Source: Acidobacteriota bacterium (GTDB taxonomy: Bacteria > Acidobacteriota > Terriglobia > Bryobacterales > Bryobacteraceae). From it: a stretch of DNA of 51,414 nucleotides. The stretch is taken from assembly GCA_018268935.1 (NCBI GenBank), contig JAFDVS010000002.1:1-51414 (forward strand). The letters run 5' to 3'. Each line of letters opens with the position of its first letter. The stretch's first letter is position 1. Of this stretch, positions 26,001 through 33,908 are shown one piece after another. The position numbers and the translations under genes are program-made. A model generated the notes under the pieces. The model worked only from the letters and a program-made list of their open reading frames with translations, had not been told where the DNA came from and did no database searches.

Positions 26001-26674
26001 GAGGCATCGAAGTTCGAGGTTTCGATCTTGAACTCGTCGATCACGTCCGGGCTCGGCATGATCGAGGCGCGGCGGTCAGTGCCATTGGTGGATGCGCCGT
26101 CGATGGACCATTCGTTGCCGCCGACGTTGCCCGCCTGGTTATAGGCCGAGCCGCCGCCCACTTGCCCCTGCACCAGGAACTGCGTCGTGCCAGGCACTTG
26201 GACGCCAGGCGCCATGCGGGTCAACGCCATGATGTTGTTGCCGATCACCGGCAGGTCCATGACTTCGCGGTTCGTCATGTTGCGGCCCGTGCTGACCGTG
26301 CTGGTGTCGAGCATCGGCGCCTCCGCGCTGATGGTGACTGATTCCGCCGTGCCGCCGATTTCGAGTTGCAGATTGATCTGCACTTGATCGCCGAGGCCAA
26401 CCGTGATGTTGTTGCGTACGACTTTCTTGAAGCCGGAATGCTCGACGGTAACGGAATAGGTTCCGGGCAGCAGCAAAGGGGCTTCATAATAGCCGTGTTC
26501 GTTGGTGGTCAGCTTCGTGACCGTATTGGTGCCGGTATTTGCCACCAGTACCGCGGCTTGCCCGACGCTGGCGCCTTGCGGGTCGGTGATGGTTCCGGAG
26601 ATGTTTCCGCGCGTATCTTGGGAGAAAAGTAGAGCAGGCGCAAGTGTCAGCAATAACAACAGAGTCGTTTGCAT
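23012..26674 (-). CDS. TonB-dependent receptor with N-terminal carboxypeptidase-regulatory domain
   Basis: A 1220-residue outer-membrane receptor of the Oar-like type abundant in acidobacteria. After the signal peptide (MQTTLLLLLTLAPALLFSQ) comes a CarboxypepD_reg domain, residues about 22-110 (GNISGTITDPQGASVGQA, LLPGTYSVTVEHSGFKK). A TonB plug follows (about 115-230), then a long beta-barrel ending in YQLQGRISF with the usual terminal phenylalanine. Such proteins import large ligands, often glycans, using TonB energy. A separate TonB is not seen here. A TATAAT box lies 35 bases upstream of the ATG. The large open frame on the opposite strand is a shadow of this gene. Confidence 0.93.
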   Translation of the reverse strand: MQTTLLLLLTLAPALLFSQDTRGNISGTITDPQGASVGQAAVLVANTGTNTVTKLTTNEHGYYEAPLLLPGTYSVTVEHSGFKKVVRNNITVGLGDQVQINLQLEIGGTAESVTISAEAPMLDTSTVSTGRNMTNREVMDLPVIGNNIMALTRMAPGVQVPGTTQFLVQGQVGGGSAYNQAGNVGGNEWSIDGASTNGTDRRASIMPSPDVIDEFKIETSNFDASFGHATGLSISMSTKSGANQIHGTSTFQFLNQRWNAASFFVKQSRYQQIAAARAAGNTGLADELAARPMLNSGKTMNYQATVSGPVVIPKLMDGRNKLFFFLGFSELRNRQSARPSEINYTVPTAEMRAGNYASLLPVDAVRYQIYDPLTVRVDPARAGHFVRTPFAGNIIPTARINNPMNSFYLKRLPLPNVSTAGRDPINNYIAAGMPNNVDYRSFNNRIDYQLSQKHRFFFRWFKSSYLEGAQDFTYETEPGLMNWDEKRPALSGAVDWTYTLRPTTILNVTVDSNWFLLQNQRLGTRKYKPTDTGLPAYMDAKCATDCVMPRLIWPGTTHWNGDMFIGTTVDAGQKGRQQAIKFNVTDIRGSHSLRAGVDFRQHFRTQLQNGGFTSGNFTFANTFVRRDEDGNGPAASLGLDWATFILGMPTGMSVDTNDNFALMSPYYGWYAQDTWRVTRNFTVTLGLRMEYERGATERYNRALSYFDPNLELPIAAAVQAAYARNPLPELPASQFVVRGGTVYAGQNGAPRELWQSELMFLPRLSAAWQLGPKTIIRGGYGSYYDTLNVMNQSADQYGFSRATNTILTNDFGQTWNAGNPAGGISPLTDPFPVRSNGTRFDLPLRDALGSMARIGQGFTYTDFNRKHPRVQRWRVGVQREIANNMMIEVSYWGQWADKVGISRRLDPLPENYWASGNTRNDAVANEMNRQVPNPFLISNFDSLRTSNPVLYQHLSTLGQFTSPTIAKNRLLRPFPHMNGLFNSADPGGKARTHAFEANFQRRFSKGFNLNASYTRMLQERFDIFENEFNTAPTIWWASDTARPHRFTATGIFELPFGKGKAFLQEGVLNHVLGGWQFAATYEFQPGPLLAWGNLFYNGDINGFEAAASSGTKSLDQWFNTSVPIERVAARQPAAFQTRVFPRFVNGLRADGLNQWNTNVMREFRFVERVRFQVRFDAINLQNRSQMNAPDLSPTSTNFGRITSQTSSLNRMYQLQGRISF

Positions 26675-26708
26675 GCGAGGACCTCAATGTATGAATAGAA
26701 GCCCTGTC

Positions 26709-26714
26709 ATTATA
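26709..26714 (-). promoter_or_regulatory. Candidate -10 box of the TonB-dependent receptor gene
   Basis: TATAAT on the minus strand, about 35 bases before the receptor ATG. No convincing -35 box is visible at the usual distance. Confidence 0.4.
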
Positions 26715-26725
26715 TGCCAACTGTT

Positions 26726-27529
26726 TTATTGCCGTGTGACGTGATCGAGAATCGCGGCGTTGGCGATGGCCGTTTCCTGGCCTTCTGACTGCACCACGAC
26801 GTGGGTTGGCGTGATCGCCGCCAGAACCCCGCGCTGCCCGGCAATCTCAATCGGTTTACCCACCTGCAACACTTTTCGCGCATAGAATCCGGCGGCCATG
26901 TTGCGCACAATGTCCCGTGTTCCCAGCCCGAAGGAAAGGCCGAAGGCCAGCGCCGCTCCGCCCAGGATGAAGCTGGTGACAATGCGCACGATGTCGGTGT
27001 CGATCTTCAATTGCGCGATGGCCATCATCGCGCAGACGAACAGGATCACCCCCGATACCAGCCGTCCCAAGGCCGGTGCGAAGTCGATGCCGGAGGACTG
27101 CGCCGATTGTTCCACGGTCTGGCCGGCGAACTGGCCCACGGCACTCCCCAGCACCAATAGCAGCAACGCGGCTGCGATGTTCGGCAGGTAAGCGAAGAAG
27201 GCCGAGATGGCGCCGGAGATGGCGTTCAGCCCGAGCGCATCCACCGCCGTCTGCGCAAGCAGCAACAGCACAAGGAAATAGGCCAATCGCGGCAGCAGCA
27301 AGGTCAATTGCTGGCGCAGCCCGAGCCGTTGCAGCGCCTTGTCGATGCCCACTTTGCCCACCAGCGAATCGAAGTTCACGCGCGTCAACACGGAGCGCAG
27401 GACGGCTTCAATCAGCTTCGCCACCAGCAGCGCGCCGATGGTGAGCACAATCCCCACCGCCACCTTGGGCGCGGCCGAAACAATCGAATCCAACAGGTTG
27501 GTGAAGGCCTGCAGTAGTTTCTCCTTCAT
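26726..27529 (-). CDS. MscS-like / conserved-helix mechanosensitive channel
   Basis: A 267-residue membrane protein of the small MscS-related type. Helices can be seen at VAVGIVLTIGALLVAKLIEA, LLPRLAYFLVLLLLAQTAV, NIAAALLLLVLGSAVGQFAG, GRLVSGVILFVCAMMAIAQL and FILGGAALAFGLSFGLGTRD. The last is a pore-lining-type helix, followed by VLQVGKPIEIAGQRGVLAAI, the small beta domain of MscS. The C-terminal alpha/beta domain of full MscS is absent. It would vent solutes on hypo-osmotic shock. The ATG at 27529 overlaps the preceding stop by one base, placing it in an operon with the sigma factor. Confidence 0.82.
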   Translation of the reverse strand: MKEKLLQAFTNLLDSIVSAAPKVAVGIVLTIGALLVAKLIEAVLRSVLTRVNFDSLVGKVGIDKALQRLGLRQQLTLLLPRLAYFLVLLLLAQTAVDALGLNAISGAISAFFAYLPNIAAALLLLVLGSAVGQFAGQTVEQSAQSSGIDFAPALGRLVSGVILFVCAMMAIAQLKIDTDIVRIVTSFILGGAALAFGLSFGLGTRDIVRNMAAGFYARKVLQVGKPIEIAGQRGVLAAITPTHVVVQSEGQETAIANAAILDHVTRQ

Positions 27530-27756
27530 CACTTTGGTTCCTTTCTGCCCGCGAGGGATTGCGCCACGTGGCTCAGCAGCCCCGCCATTTCAAGCAGCAC
27601 GCTACGCGGCAAATACCAGGAGAACGACGCCACCTGCGAAGTGGCCGTACGGCGGTGAATCCTGTTGCGCACACGGTTCAGGAAATCGGCGCCTGTCTCG
27701 TGTTCCTGCTGTGACAGCAGTTCAATCGGTTGTCCCAGTTCCGGGTCCTGGTTCAT
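27529..27756 (-). CDS. Small protein downstream of ECF sigma factor, possible anti-sigma
   Basis: A 75-residue protein with no clear family. TGADFLNRVRNRIHRRTATS resembles the amphipathic 'FLxRVRxRIxRR' helix seen in short proteins encoded after acidobacterial sigma factors, and SWYLPRSVLLEMAGLLSHV is a second helix. No transmembrane segment or zinc motif is visible. It is coupled to the sigma gene by a 4-base overlap (ATGA) and to the channel gene by 1 base. Position suggests a regulator of the sigma factor, but this is inference only. Confidence 0.7.
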   Translation of the reverse strand: MNQDPELGQPIELLSQQEHETGADFLNRVRNRIHRRTATSQVASFSWYLPRSVLLEMAGLLSHVAQSLAGRKEPK

Positions 27757-28355
27757 GCTTTCTCCTGTTGTTGCACCGCTTCGTACATGGCGCGGAACTG
27801 CTCGCGCGCGCGGCGGATGCGCATTTTCACGGCCGAGAGTCCGATGCCCAGGGAGTTGGCGATCTCCTCATACGGCAACTCGTCCATATCGCACATAATG
27901 AGCGGCACGCGGAGGGTCGGCGGCATCGCATGCAGTATCGCCTCCACGCGACGGCGCATTGCTTCCGATTCCAATTCCTGTTCCGCCGCCGGGGCCACAT
28001 GCAGTTCGGCATGCTGCTCTGTCCCTTCATCGTCCAGACCCACCGAATGGCCGCGGCTGTCCCGCTTCTTCATATGGTTGAGGCAATGATTGACCTTGAT
28101 GCGCTGCAGCCAGTGGCGGAATGAGGAGCGGCTTTCAAATCGCTGCATGCCGAAGTAGGCCTTCACGAAGACCTCCTGCGCCAGGTCTTCCGATGTGTCG
28201 GGTTCGCGAGTGAGGTAACGGCAATCGGCAAGAATGCGGCGCTGGTGCCGCAGCACCAATTGTTCGAACGCCCGCAAGTCCCCCTCCCGCGCGGTAAGCG
28301 CCTGCCGTAGCAGTTCTTCGTCGTCCAGTTCCATGTAGTCCGGGGGCAGGGACAC
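27753..28355 (-). CDS. ECF (sigma-70 family) RNA polymerase sigma factor
   Basis: A 200-residue extracytoplasmic-function sigma factor. Region 2 contains RILADCRYLTREPDTSEDLAQ and VFVKAYFGMQRFESRSSFRHW; the latter is the -10 recognition helix. Region 4 is MRRRVEAILHAMPPTLRVPL, then LPYEEIANSLGIGLSAVKMRI, the -35 helix-turn-helix. The start is GTG at 28355, with an ATG at 28334 also possible. It leads an operon with the 75-residue protein and a mechanosensitive channel. An inverted repeat lies about 60 bases upstream. Control of an envelope or osmotic stress regulon is a reasonable inference. Confidence 0.93.
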   Translation of the reverse strand: MSLPPDYMELDDEELLRQALTAREGDLRAFEQLVLRHQRRILADCRYLTREPDTSEDLAQEVFVKAYFGMQRFESRSSFRHWLQRIKVNHCLNHMKKRDSRGHSVGLDDEGTEQHAELHVAPAAEQELESEAMRRRVEAILHAMPPTLRVPLIMCDMDELPYEEIANSLGIGLSAVKMRIRRAREQFRAMYEAVQQQEKA

Positions 28356-28414
28356 GTCCGTTTCGGCCTCAGTGTAATAAGCATCCCATAGCCGGAGACA
28401 GCCTGTGGCAAAGA

Positions 28415-28447
28415 AAAGTCACATTTTTCTGTTTTCCATGTGACTTT
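28415..28447. promoter_or_regulatory. Inverted repeat between divergent operons
   Basis: AAAGTCACAT (28415-28424) and ATGTGACTTT (28438-28447) form a perfect 10-bp inverted repeat with a 13-base T/C-rich spacer. It lies 60 bases before the sigma gene and 186 bases before the DUF481 gene, in a 278-base non-coding interval. It could be an operator acting on both operons or a hairpin in an mRNA leader. Nothing else stands out in 28356-28633. Confidence 0.5.
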
Positions 28448-28633
28448 CCACGGATCGATCTGGTCAAGAGCGGATAGAGACGGCTTGCCGGTTCGTGAAG
28501 CGGTCTTCGCGGGCAGATGGAGCGTCGGAGGCGCTTTCGGAAACCCGTCAACAGCGGGGGCACGGTTTGCGGGAATCGCGCTCCCGCGCCTCTTGATTTG
28601 CCCTTCTCCCCGCTTGTCTCTCGAAAGGACCCT

Positions 28634-29698
28634 ATGAATCGCTATTCCACCTTGCTGGCTACCGCGCTGTTTGCATGCGCCGCCGCCGCACAGGCCGACC
28701 AGATTGTGTTGAAGAACGGAGACCGCGTCACCGGCAGTATCGTGAAAAAAGATGCCAAGACCGTCACGGTGAAGACCGCTCATTTCGGGGCGGTGACGAT
28801 TGCTTGGGATCAAGTGGCCTCCGTCACTGCCGACTCCCCGTTAAACGTCGTTCTGCCCGGCGGCAAAACCGTGCAAGGTACTCTTGCGACGGCGGACGGC
28901 AAGGTGGAAGTGAAATCGGGTTCTCAAACCCAGACCGTGCCCCTGGCCGAAGTGGAAACCCTGCGCGATGCGGCCGAACAGAAGGCCTATGAGCGGATGT
29001 TGAAACCCCGTCTCGGCGACCTCTGGACGCTCACGGGAACTCTTGGCCTGGCCGCCACCTCGGGCAACGCCAAGACTTTCTCCTTTACGCTGCCGGTTAC
29101 CGCCGCACGCGTTACCAATAACGACAAAACCACTGCCTATTTCAATTTGATCCGCGCCTCGGCGCTGGTCAACGGCGTGACGGCCACCACCGCACAAGCC
29201 GTGCGCGGCGGGTGGGGGTATAACCGCAACCTCCATCCGCGCGTTTTTTGGAACTTCTTCAACGACTACGAATATGACCGTTTCCAGAACCTGGATCTCC
29301 GTGTCGTGCTCGGCAGCGGTGTCGGCGTCGGCGTGTGGAAAGGCGAGCGAGGCCGCTTCGATGTCGTCGGCGGTCTTGCCTACAACCGGGAATCCTTTGA
29401 TCCCGTGCGGCCGCTGCAGCCATTCACGCGCAACTCGGCGGAAGGCTATTGGGGCAACGATTGGGTGCTGAAGCTTTCGGGCCGTGCGTCGCTCAATCAG
29501 TCGTACCGCATGTTCAACAACCTGAGGGATTCCGGCGCCTACCGCCAGAATTTCGATTTCGGCTTGAGCACGAAGCTCACGAAATGGCTCACCTGGAATG
29601 CCGCCTTGAGCGATCGCTTCCTCAGCCGCCCCGTGGCCGGCCGGAAGAAGAATGATGTGCTTTATTCCACCGGGCTCGGGTTCACATTTTCTCGATAA
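28634..29698 (+). CDS. DUF481-family outer-membrane-like protein
   Basis: A 354-residue exported protein (MNRYSTLLATALFACAAAAQA). The N-terminal third contains short beta repeats with an Sm-like or LSm-type phrase, QIVLKNGDRVTGSIVKKD, plus VLPGGKTVQGTLATADGKVE. The remainder is a DUF481 beta-barrel: WTLTGTLGLAATSGNAKT, then alternating strands ending in LYSTGLGFTFSR. DUF481 proteins are thought to be outer-membrane barrels of unknown cargo. GAAAGGA is five bases before the ATG. It is followed at 12 bases by aquaporin, so it is first in an osmotic operon. Confidence 0.85.
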   Translation: MNRYSTLLATALFACAAAAQADQIVLKNGDRVTGSIVKKDAKTVTVKTAHFGAVTIAWDQVASVTADSPLNVVLPGGKTVQGTLATADGKVEVKSGSQTQTVPLAEVETLRDAAEQKAYERMLKPRLGDLWTLTGTLGLAATSGNAKTFSFTLPVTAARVTNNDKTTAYFNLIRASALVNGVTATTAQAVRGGWGYNRNLHPRVFWNFFNDYEYDRFQNLDLRVVLGSGVGVGVWKGERGRFDVVGGLAYNRESFDPVRPLQPFTRNSAEGYWGNDWVLKLSGRASLNQSYRMFNNLRDSGAYRQNFDFGLSTKLTKWLTWNAALSDRFLSRPVAGRKKNDVLYSTGLGFTFSR

Positions 29699-29710
29699 GG
29701 GAGGCTCACG

Positions 29711-30409
29711 ATGAACATGATTCGTAGATGCAGCGCCGAATTTCTCGGCACGTTTTGGCTGGTGTTGGGTGGATGCGGCAGCGCCGTGCTGGCCGCGGCT
29801 TTCCCCAATGTCGGCATTGGATTGCTGGGCGTATCGCTCGCTTTCGGGCTGACGGTGGTGACCATGGCTTATGCCATCGGACACATCAGCGGCTGCCACC
29901 TCAATCCGGCAGTGACACTGGGCCTGGTGCTGGGCCGCCGCTTCCCGGTTGGCGAAATGATCCAATATGTGTGCGCGCAGGTGGCGGGCGGAGTGGCCGG
30001 CGCCGCATCGCTGTTCGCTATCGCCTCCGGCAACCCCGGGTTCCAGATGGGTGGCTTCGCCGCCAATGGTTTCTCCGCTCACTCCCCTGGCGGCTATTCG
30101 ATGGAAGCGGCTTTCCTTGCGGAAACGCTGCTGACGTTTTTCTTTCTGGTGATCATCCTGGGCGCCACCGATCGCCGCGCCCCATCCGCCATGGCTCCAC
30201 TTGCAATCGGGCTTGGGTTGACATTGATCCATTTGATCGGGATCCCCGTATCCAATTTGAGTGTCAATCCGGCTCGCAGCACCGCCACCGCCGCCATCGT
30301 CGGTGGTTGGGCCATGGAGCAACTATGGCTGTTCTGGGTTGCGCCCTTCCTCGGCGCCGCCGTCGCAGGTCTCATTTACCCGGTCATGGCCGGGGAGTCG
30401 AAAGGGTAG
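29711..30409 (+). CDS. aqpZ: Aquaporin Z-like water channel
   Basis: A 232-residue MIP-family channel with six membrane helices. Both NPA pore motifs are intact: GCHLNPAVT with NPA at 65-67 and SVNPARS with NPA at 186-188. The second is followed by Arg-Ser, as in water-selective AqpZ. The narrow filter and the lack of the glycerol-facilitator insertion favour water. It lies between the DUF481 gene and mscL, three bases from the latter, consistent with fast water and solute release under osmotic change. Confidence 0.95.
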   Translation: MNMIRRCSAEFLGTFWLVLGGCGSAVLAAAFPNVGIGLLGVSLAFGLTVVTMAYAIGHISGCHLNPAVTLGLVLGRRFPVGEMIQYVCAQVAGGVAGAASLFAIASGNPGFQMGGFAANGFSAHSPGGYSMEAAFLAETLLTFFFLVIILGATDRRAPSAMAPLAIGLGLTLIHLIGIPVSNLSVNPARSTATAAIVGGWAMEQLWLFWVAPFLGAAVAGLIYPVMAGESKG

Positions 30410-30412
30410 TTC

Positions 30413-30871
30413 ATGCTGCAAGATTTCAAAGCCTTCGTGATGAAGGGCAATGTCCTCGATCTCGCCGTCGCCGTCATTATCGGCGCCGCGTTCGGCGCAA
30501 TCGTCAACTCCATGGTCAACGACGTGATCATGCCTCCGGTCGGGCTGCTGCTGGGAAAGGTGGATTTCAAGGAGCTGTTCGTCAGCCTGAACGGCCAGTA
30601 TTTCCCCACTTTGGCCGCAGCCAAAACCGCTGGAGCCCCAGTGCTTGCCTACGGGCTGTTTCTCAACGCCGTGGTGAACTTCCTGATCGTGGCGTTTGTG
30701 ATTTTCCTGTTGGTTCGTGCCGCAAGCAAGCTGCAGAAGCAGCCTGAGGCCGTGGCAGCGGCCCCCACCACGAAGGATTGTGTGTACTGCTGTTCCCCCA
30801 TTCCGCTGAAAGCTTCGCGCTGTCCGCACTGCACGTCGGCGGTCGGCTTGAGCGCCGCTGCTAAAAGTTGA
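30413..30871 (+). CDS. mscL: Large-conductance mechanosensitive channel MscL with C-terminal zinc ribbon
   Basis: A 152-residue MscL. The first helix is [20 protein letters not shown], the pore part [20 protein letters not shown] is highly conserved, and the second helix is [20 protein letters not shown]. Unlike the usual short helical C-terminus, it ends in a cysteine-rich segment. Cys123, Cys126 and Cys127 pair with Cys137 and Cys140 in [18 protein letters not shown], which looks like a zinc ribbon. MscL opens as an emergency valve on strong hypo-osmotic shock. It is the third gene after DUF481 and aquaporin. Confidence 0.94.
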   Translation: MLQDFKAFVMKGNVLDLAVAVIIGAAFGAIVNSMVNDVIMPPVGLLLGKVDFKELFVSLNGQYFPTLAAAKTAGAPVLAYGLFLNAVVNFLIVAFVIFLLVRAASKLQKQPEAVAAAPTTKDCVYCCSPIPLKASRCPHCTSAVGLSAAAKS

Positions 30872-30936
30872 CCGGCGCCCGGAAAAGTTCCCCTCCACGC
30901 CTGGGCGGGCTTCGTCGTCTATTCTAGTGGTAGTCG

Positions 30937-31605
30937 ATGAAGCCCGTTTTCTTTGCAATCCTGTTGTGCGTTCCCTCGCTGGCCGGCGAGTATGCCGTGC
31001 TGCAGTCCGGATTCCGCATTAAAGTGGAGCGGCATGAACAGGTTGGCACGAATGTCCGGCTGTTCACCGGTGGAGATTCGGTAATCGAGATGCCCGCTGC
31101 TTCGATCGCCACATTCGAAGCTGACGAGTACGTTCCTCCACCGCCACCGCCTGCCCCGGTTCCGGTCCAAGCCGAGCCCGTAGCGGAACCCAAGCCCGCT
31201 CTCACTCCCCAGGAACTCGTCGACCAGGCAGCCAAAAAGCACGGCATCCCCGCCGAGTTTGTCCATCTTGTGGCTCGCGCCGAATCCGCCTACCGCAACG
31301 ATGCAATCTCGCCCAAGGGCGCTATCGGCATCATGCAACTGATGCCGGCCACAGCCGCTTCGTTGAACGCCGATCCACATGATCCGGAGCAGAATGTGGA
31401 AGCCGGTACACGGCTACTGCGGGAATTGCTGGCGCAGTATGAGAATCATCCCGATCAGCTTCGCCGCGCTTTGGCGGCATATAACGCGGGTCCGGGTGCG
31501 GTGCAGAAGTACAACGGGGTGCCGCCGTATCGCGAGACACAGGCTTATGTGAATAAGATTGTCGAGGCGTATCGGCGGAAGGTGGCCGCAACTCCGGCAA
31601 AGTAA
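30937..31605 (+). CDS. Lytic transglycosylase (SLT domain)
   Basis: A 222-residue exported peptidoglycan lyase. A short signal peptide (MKPVFFAILLCVPSLAGE) precedes a small domain, a Pro-rich linker (VPPPPPPAPVPVQAEP), and the SLT goose-lysozyme-like domain. The catalytic Glu116 is in ARAESAYR, then SPKGAIGIMQLMPATA and ALAAYNAGPGAVQKY follow; all are family signatures. It would cleave glycan strands to give 1,6-anhydro-muropeptides. The final residues VNKIVEAYRRKV are also typical. It is followed by nitric oxide reductase but may not share its transcript. Confidence 0.92.
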   Translation: MKPVFFAILLCVPSLAGEYAVLQSGFRIKVERHEQVGTNVRLFTGGDSVIEMPAASIATFEADEYVPPPPPPAPVPVQAEPVAEPKPALTPQELVDQAAKKHGIPAEFVHLVARAESAYRNDAISPKGAIGIMQLMPATAASLNADPHDPEQNVEAGTRLLRELLAQYENHPDQLRRALAAYNAGPGAVQKYNGVPPYRETQAYVNKIVEAYRRKVAATPAK

Positions 31606-31620
31606 GTGACTTCAGTCACT
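31605..31620. promoter_or_regulatory. Short inverted repeat before nitric oxide reductase
   Basis: AGTGAC-TTCA-GTCACT forms a 6-bp hairpin or operator directly at the end of the transglycosylase gene, about 70 bases before norZ. It could be a weak terminator or a regulatory site. It does not match an FNR/DNR consensus. Confidence 0.35.
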
Positions 31621-31689
31621 GCTCAAACCCAAAGCTCCTGATAAGTTGATCCCACAAGGCGCAATCGCCCTCGTAAAGGAACAACTTCC

Positions 31690-33906
31690 ATGAAGAAGCT
31701 TTGGACCGCATTCGCGGTTGTGATCGTAGTGTCCTTCAGCATCCTCGGTTGGATCGGGACACGCATTTATCAGGAAATGCCCCCCATCCCCGACCGCGTG
31801 GTCACCACCGATGGGCAGCAGGTCACCGCACCCGGCGACATCGGCAAAGGCCAGAACGTCTGGCAATCCCTCGGCGGCATGCAGGTCGGCTCCATCTGGG
31901 GCCACGGCAGCTACGTCGCTCCCGATTGGACCGCTGATTGGCTCCACCGCGAGGCCATGTTCGTCCTCGCCGAATGGTCGCAGCGCGATTACTCCAAATC
32001 CTATGACGCGCTTCCCGCCGAAGAGAAAGCCAAACTGCGCGGCCGGCTCGAAGCGCTCTACCGCAACAACGGCTACGACGCTGCCTCCAATACCCTCCGC
32101 ATCGATCCCATCCGCGCCCGCGCCTTCGAGGAATGCCTGAAACACTACGCCGCCGTCTTCCAGCAAGGCAATATCCCCTACGCCATTCCAGCAGGCACCG
32201 TCAGCAGTCCCGAACGCATGCGTCTATTCGCATCGTTCATCTTCTGGACTGCCTGGAGCGCCGCTGCCAATCGTCCGGGTCAGTCCATCTCCTACACCAA
32301 CAATTGGCCGCATGAACCCTTAATCGGCAATCGCCCCACTGGTGACAGCGTCATGTGGACCGGCGTCAGCATCATCATGCTGCTGGCGGGCATTTGCGCC
32401 ATGGTTTGGTGGTACGCCTCGCAGAAAGAAAAAGACGACCACGGCCCGCTTCCCACCACGGACCCACTCAGTGGATGGAAGGCAACGCCATCCCAACTCG
32501 CCACGATGAAGTATTTCTGGGTGGTTTCGCTGCTCATCCTCGTGCAGATTCTGGTCGGCACCGTTACCGCGCACTACGGCGTGGAAGGCGACGGATTCTA
32601 CGGCATCAAGCTCTCTGAAATCCTGCCTTACAGCGTCACCCGCACCTGGCACGTGCAACTCGGCATCTTCTGGATTGCCACGGCATGGCTCGCCGCCGGC
32701 CTGTTCATCGGTCCGCTGGTGAGCGGCTACGAACCAAAATTCCAAAACATCGGCGTCAATGTGCTGTTTGGCGCTTTGCTGGTAATCGTCGTCGGCTCGC
32801 TCGCCGGCCAGTGGATGAGCGTCATGAATCGCCTCTCCGACAGCACCTCGTTCTACTGGGGCCATCAGGGCTACGAGTACGTGGACCTCGGCCGGGGCTG
32901 GCAGTTGCTGCTCTTCGCCGGGCTGCTGATCTGGCTCACTTTGGTCGTTCGCGCCGCCCGCCCCGCGCTCAAACAACAAGGCGAACATCGCCCGCTGCTG
33001 TGGCTCTTCCTCATCTCCGCCGGAGCCATCGGCCTGTTCTACGGCGCGGGACTCACCTGGGGCCAGCACACGCATCTCTCCATGGTGGAATACTGGCGCT
33101 GGTGGGTCGTTCACCTCTGGGTGGAAGGCTTCTTCGAAGTGTTCGCCACCACGGTGATCGCGTTCTTCTTTGCGCAACTGAAGCTGATCCGGCCGAAGTT
33201 CGCCGCCGAAGCCGCACTGCTGTCGGCCACCATCTTCCTGGCGGGCGGCATCATCGGCACGTGCCACCATTTGTACTTCAGCGGCACACCCACGGTGGCG
33301 CTGGCCTGGGGCTCCGTGTTCAGTGCGCTCGAAGTGGTGCCCCTGACGCTGGTGGCCTACTCCGCGCTCGATGATCTGCGCCGCGGCAGGCTCACCGTAT
33401 GGGCGGAACGCTACCGCTGGCCGATCTACTTCTTCGTCGCCGTGGCCTTCTGGAACATGGTGGGCGCGGGCCTGTTCGGCTTCATGATCAATCCGCCCAT
33501 CGCCCTCTATTTCATGCAGGGGTTGAACACCACGCCGCTGCATGGCCACGCGGCGCTGTTCGGAGTCTATGGAATGCTCGGCATCGGCTTGATGCTGGTG
33601 TGCCTGCGCGCCATGGGTCCGAAAACGCTGTGGCGCGAAAGCTGGTTGCAGTTCGCCTTCTGGGCTATGAACTTCGGCTTGCTGGCGATGTGTGTGGGCA
33701 GCCTGCTGCCAGTGGGTCTGCGCCAGACTTGGGCTTCGGTGGAAGTGGGCTACTGGTATGCTCGCAGCACCGAGTTTCTCGGCACGCCCACCATGCAGAC
33801 GCTCCGCTGGCTGCGCGCTCCCGGCGACACGCTGTTCGCTATCGGCGCCATCGTGCTGGTGGCGTTCGTATTCATCGGCCGTAACGGCAGGGCCGAAAAG
33901 GCCTAG
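31690..33906 (+). CDS. norZ: Quinol-dependent nitric oxide reductase (qNOR)
   Basis: A 738-residue single-subunit NO reductase of the haem-copper oxidase superfamily, reducing 2 NO to N2O with electrons from quinol. The long N-terminal extension, about 220 residues including GKGQNVWQSLGGMQVGSIWG, identifies the qNOR type rather than cNOR. Haem and FeB ligands are visible: His in RTWHVQLGIFW, His and Glu in WVVHLWVEGFFEVF, His-His in GTCHHLYFSG, and His in LHGHAALFGVYG. AAGGA is nine bases before the ATG. No other denitrification gene is near, so it may serve NO detoxification. It ends two bases from recN on the opposite strand. Confidence 0.95.
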   Translation: MKKLWTAFAVVIVVSFSILGWIGTRIYQEMPPIPDRVVTTDGQQVTAPGDIGKGQNVWQSLGGMQVGSIWGHGSYVAPDWTADWLHREAMFVLAEWSQRDYSKSYDALPAEEKAKLRGRLEALYRNNGYDAASNTLRIDPIRARAFEECLKHYAAVFQQGNIPYAIPAGTVSSPERMRLFASFIFWTAWSAAANRPGQSISYTNNWPHEPLIGNRPTGDSVMWTGVSIIMLLAGICAMVWWYASQKEKDDHGPLPTTDPLSGWKATPSQLATMKYFWVVSLLILVQILVGTVTAHYGVEGDGFYGIKLSEILPYSVTRTWHVQLGIFWIATAWLAAGLFIGPLVSGYEPKFQNIGVNVLFGALLVIVVGSLAGQWMSVMNRLSDSTSFYWGHQGYEYVDLGRGWQLLLFAGLLIWLTLVVRAARPALKQQGEHRPLLWLFLISAGAIGLFYGAGLTWGQHTHLSMVEYWRWWVVHLWVEGFFEVFATTVIAFFFAQLKLIRPKFAAEAALLSATIFLAGGIIGTCHHLYFSGTPTVALAWGSVFSALEVVPLTLVAYSALDDLRRGRLTVWAERYRWPIYFFVAVAFWNMVGAGLFGFMINPPIALYFMQGLNTTPLHGHAALFGVYGMLGIGLMLVCLRAMGPKTLWRESWLQFAFWAMNFGLLAMCVGSLLPVGLRQTWASVEVGYWYARSTEFLGTPTMQTLRWLRAPGDTLFAIGAIVLVAFVFIGRNGRAEKA

Positions 33907-33908
33907 CC

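Noticed and set aside
28841..30322. 493-codon frame on the minus strand over DUF481 and aquaporin
   Set aside because: Low-complexity His/Gln/Arg-rich shadow of two well-supported genes.
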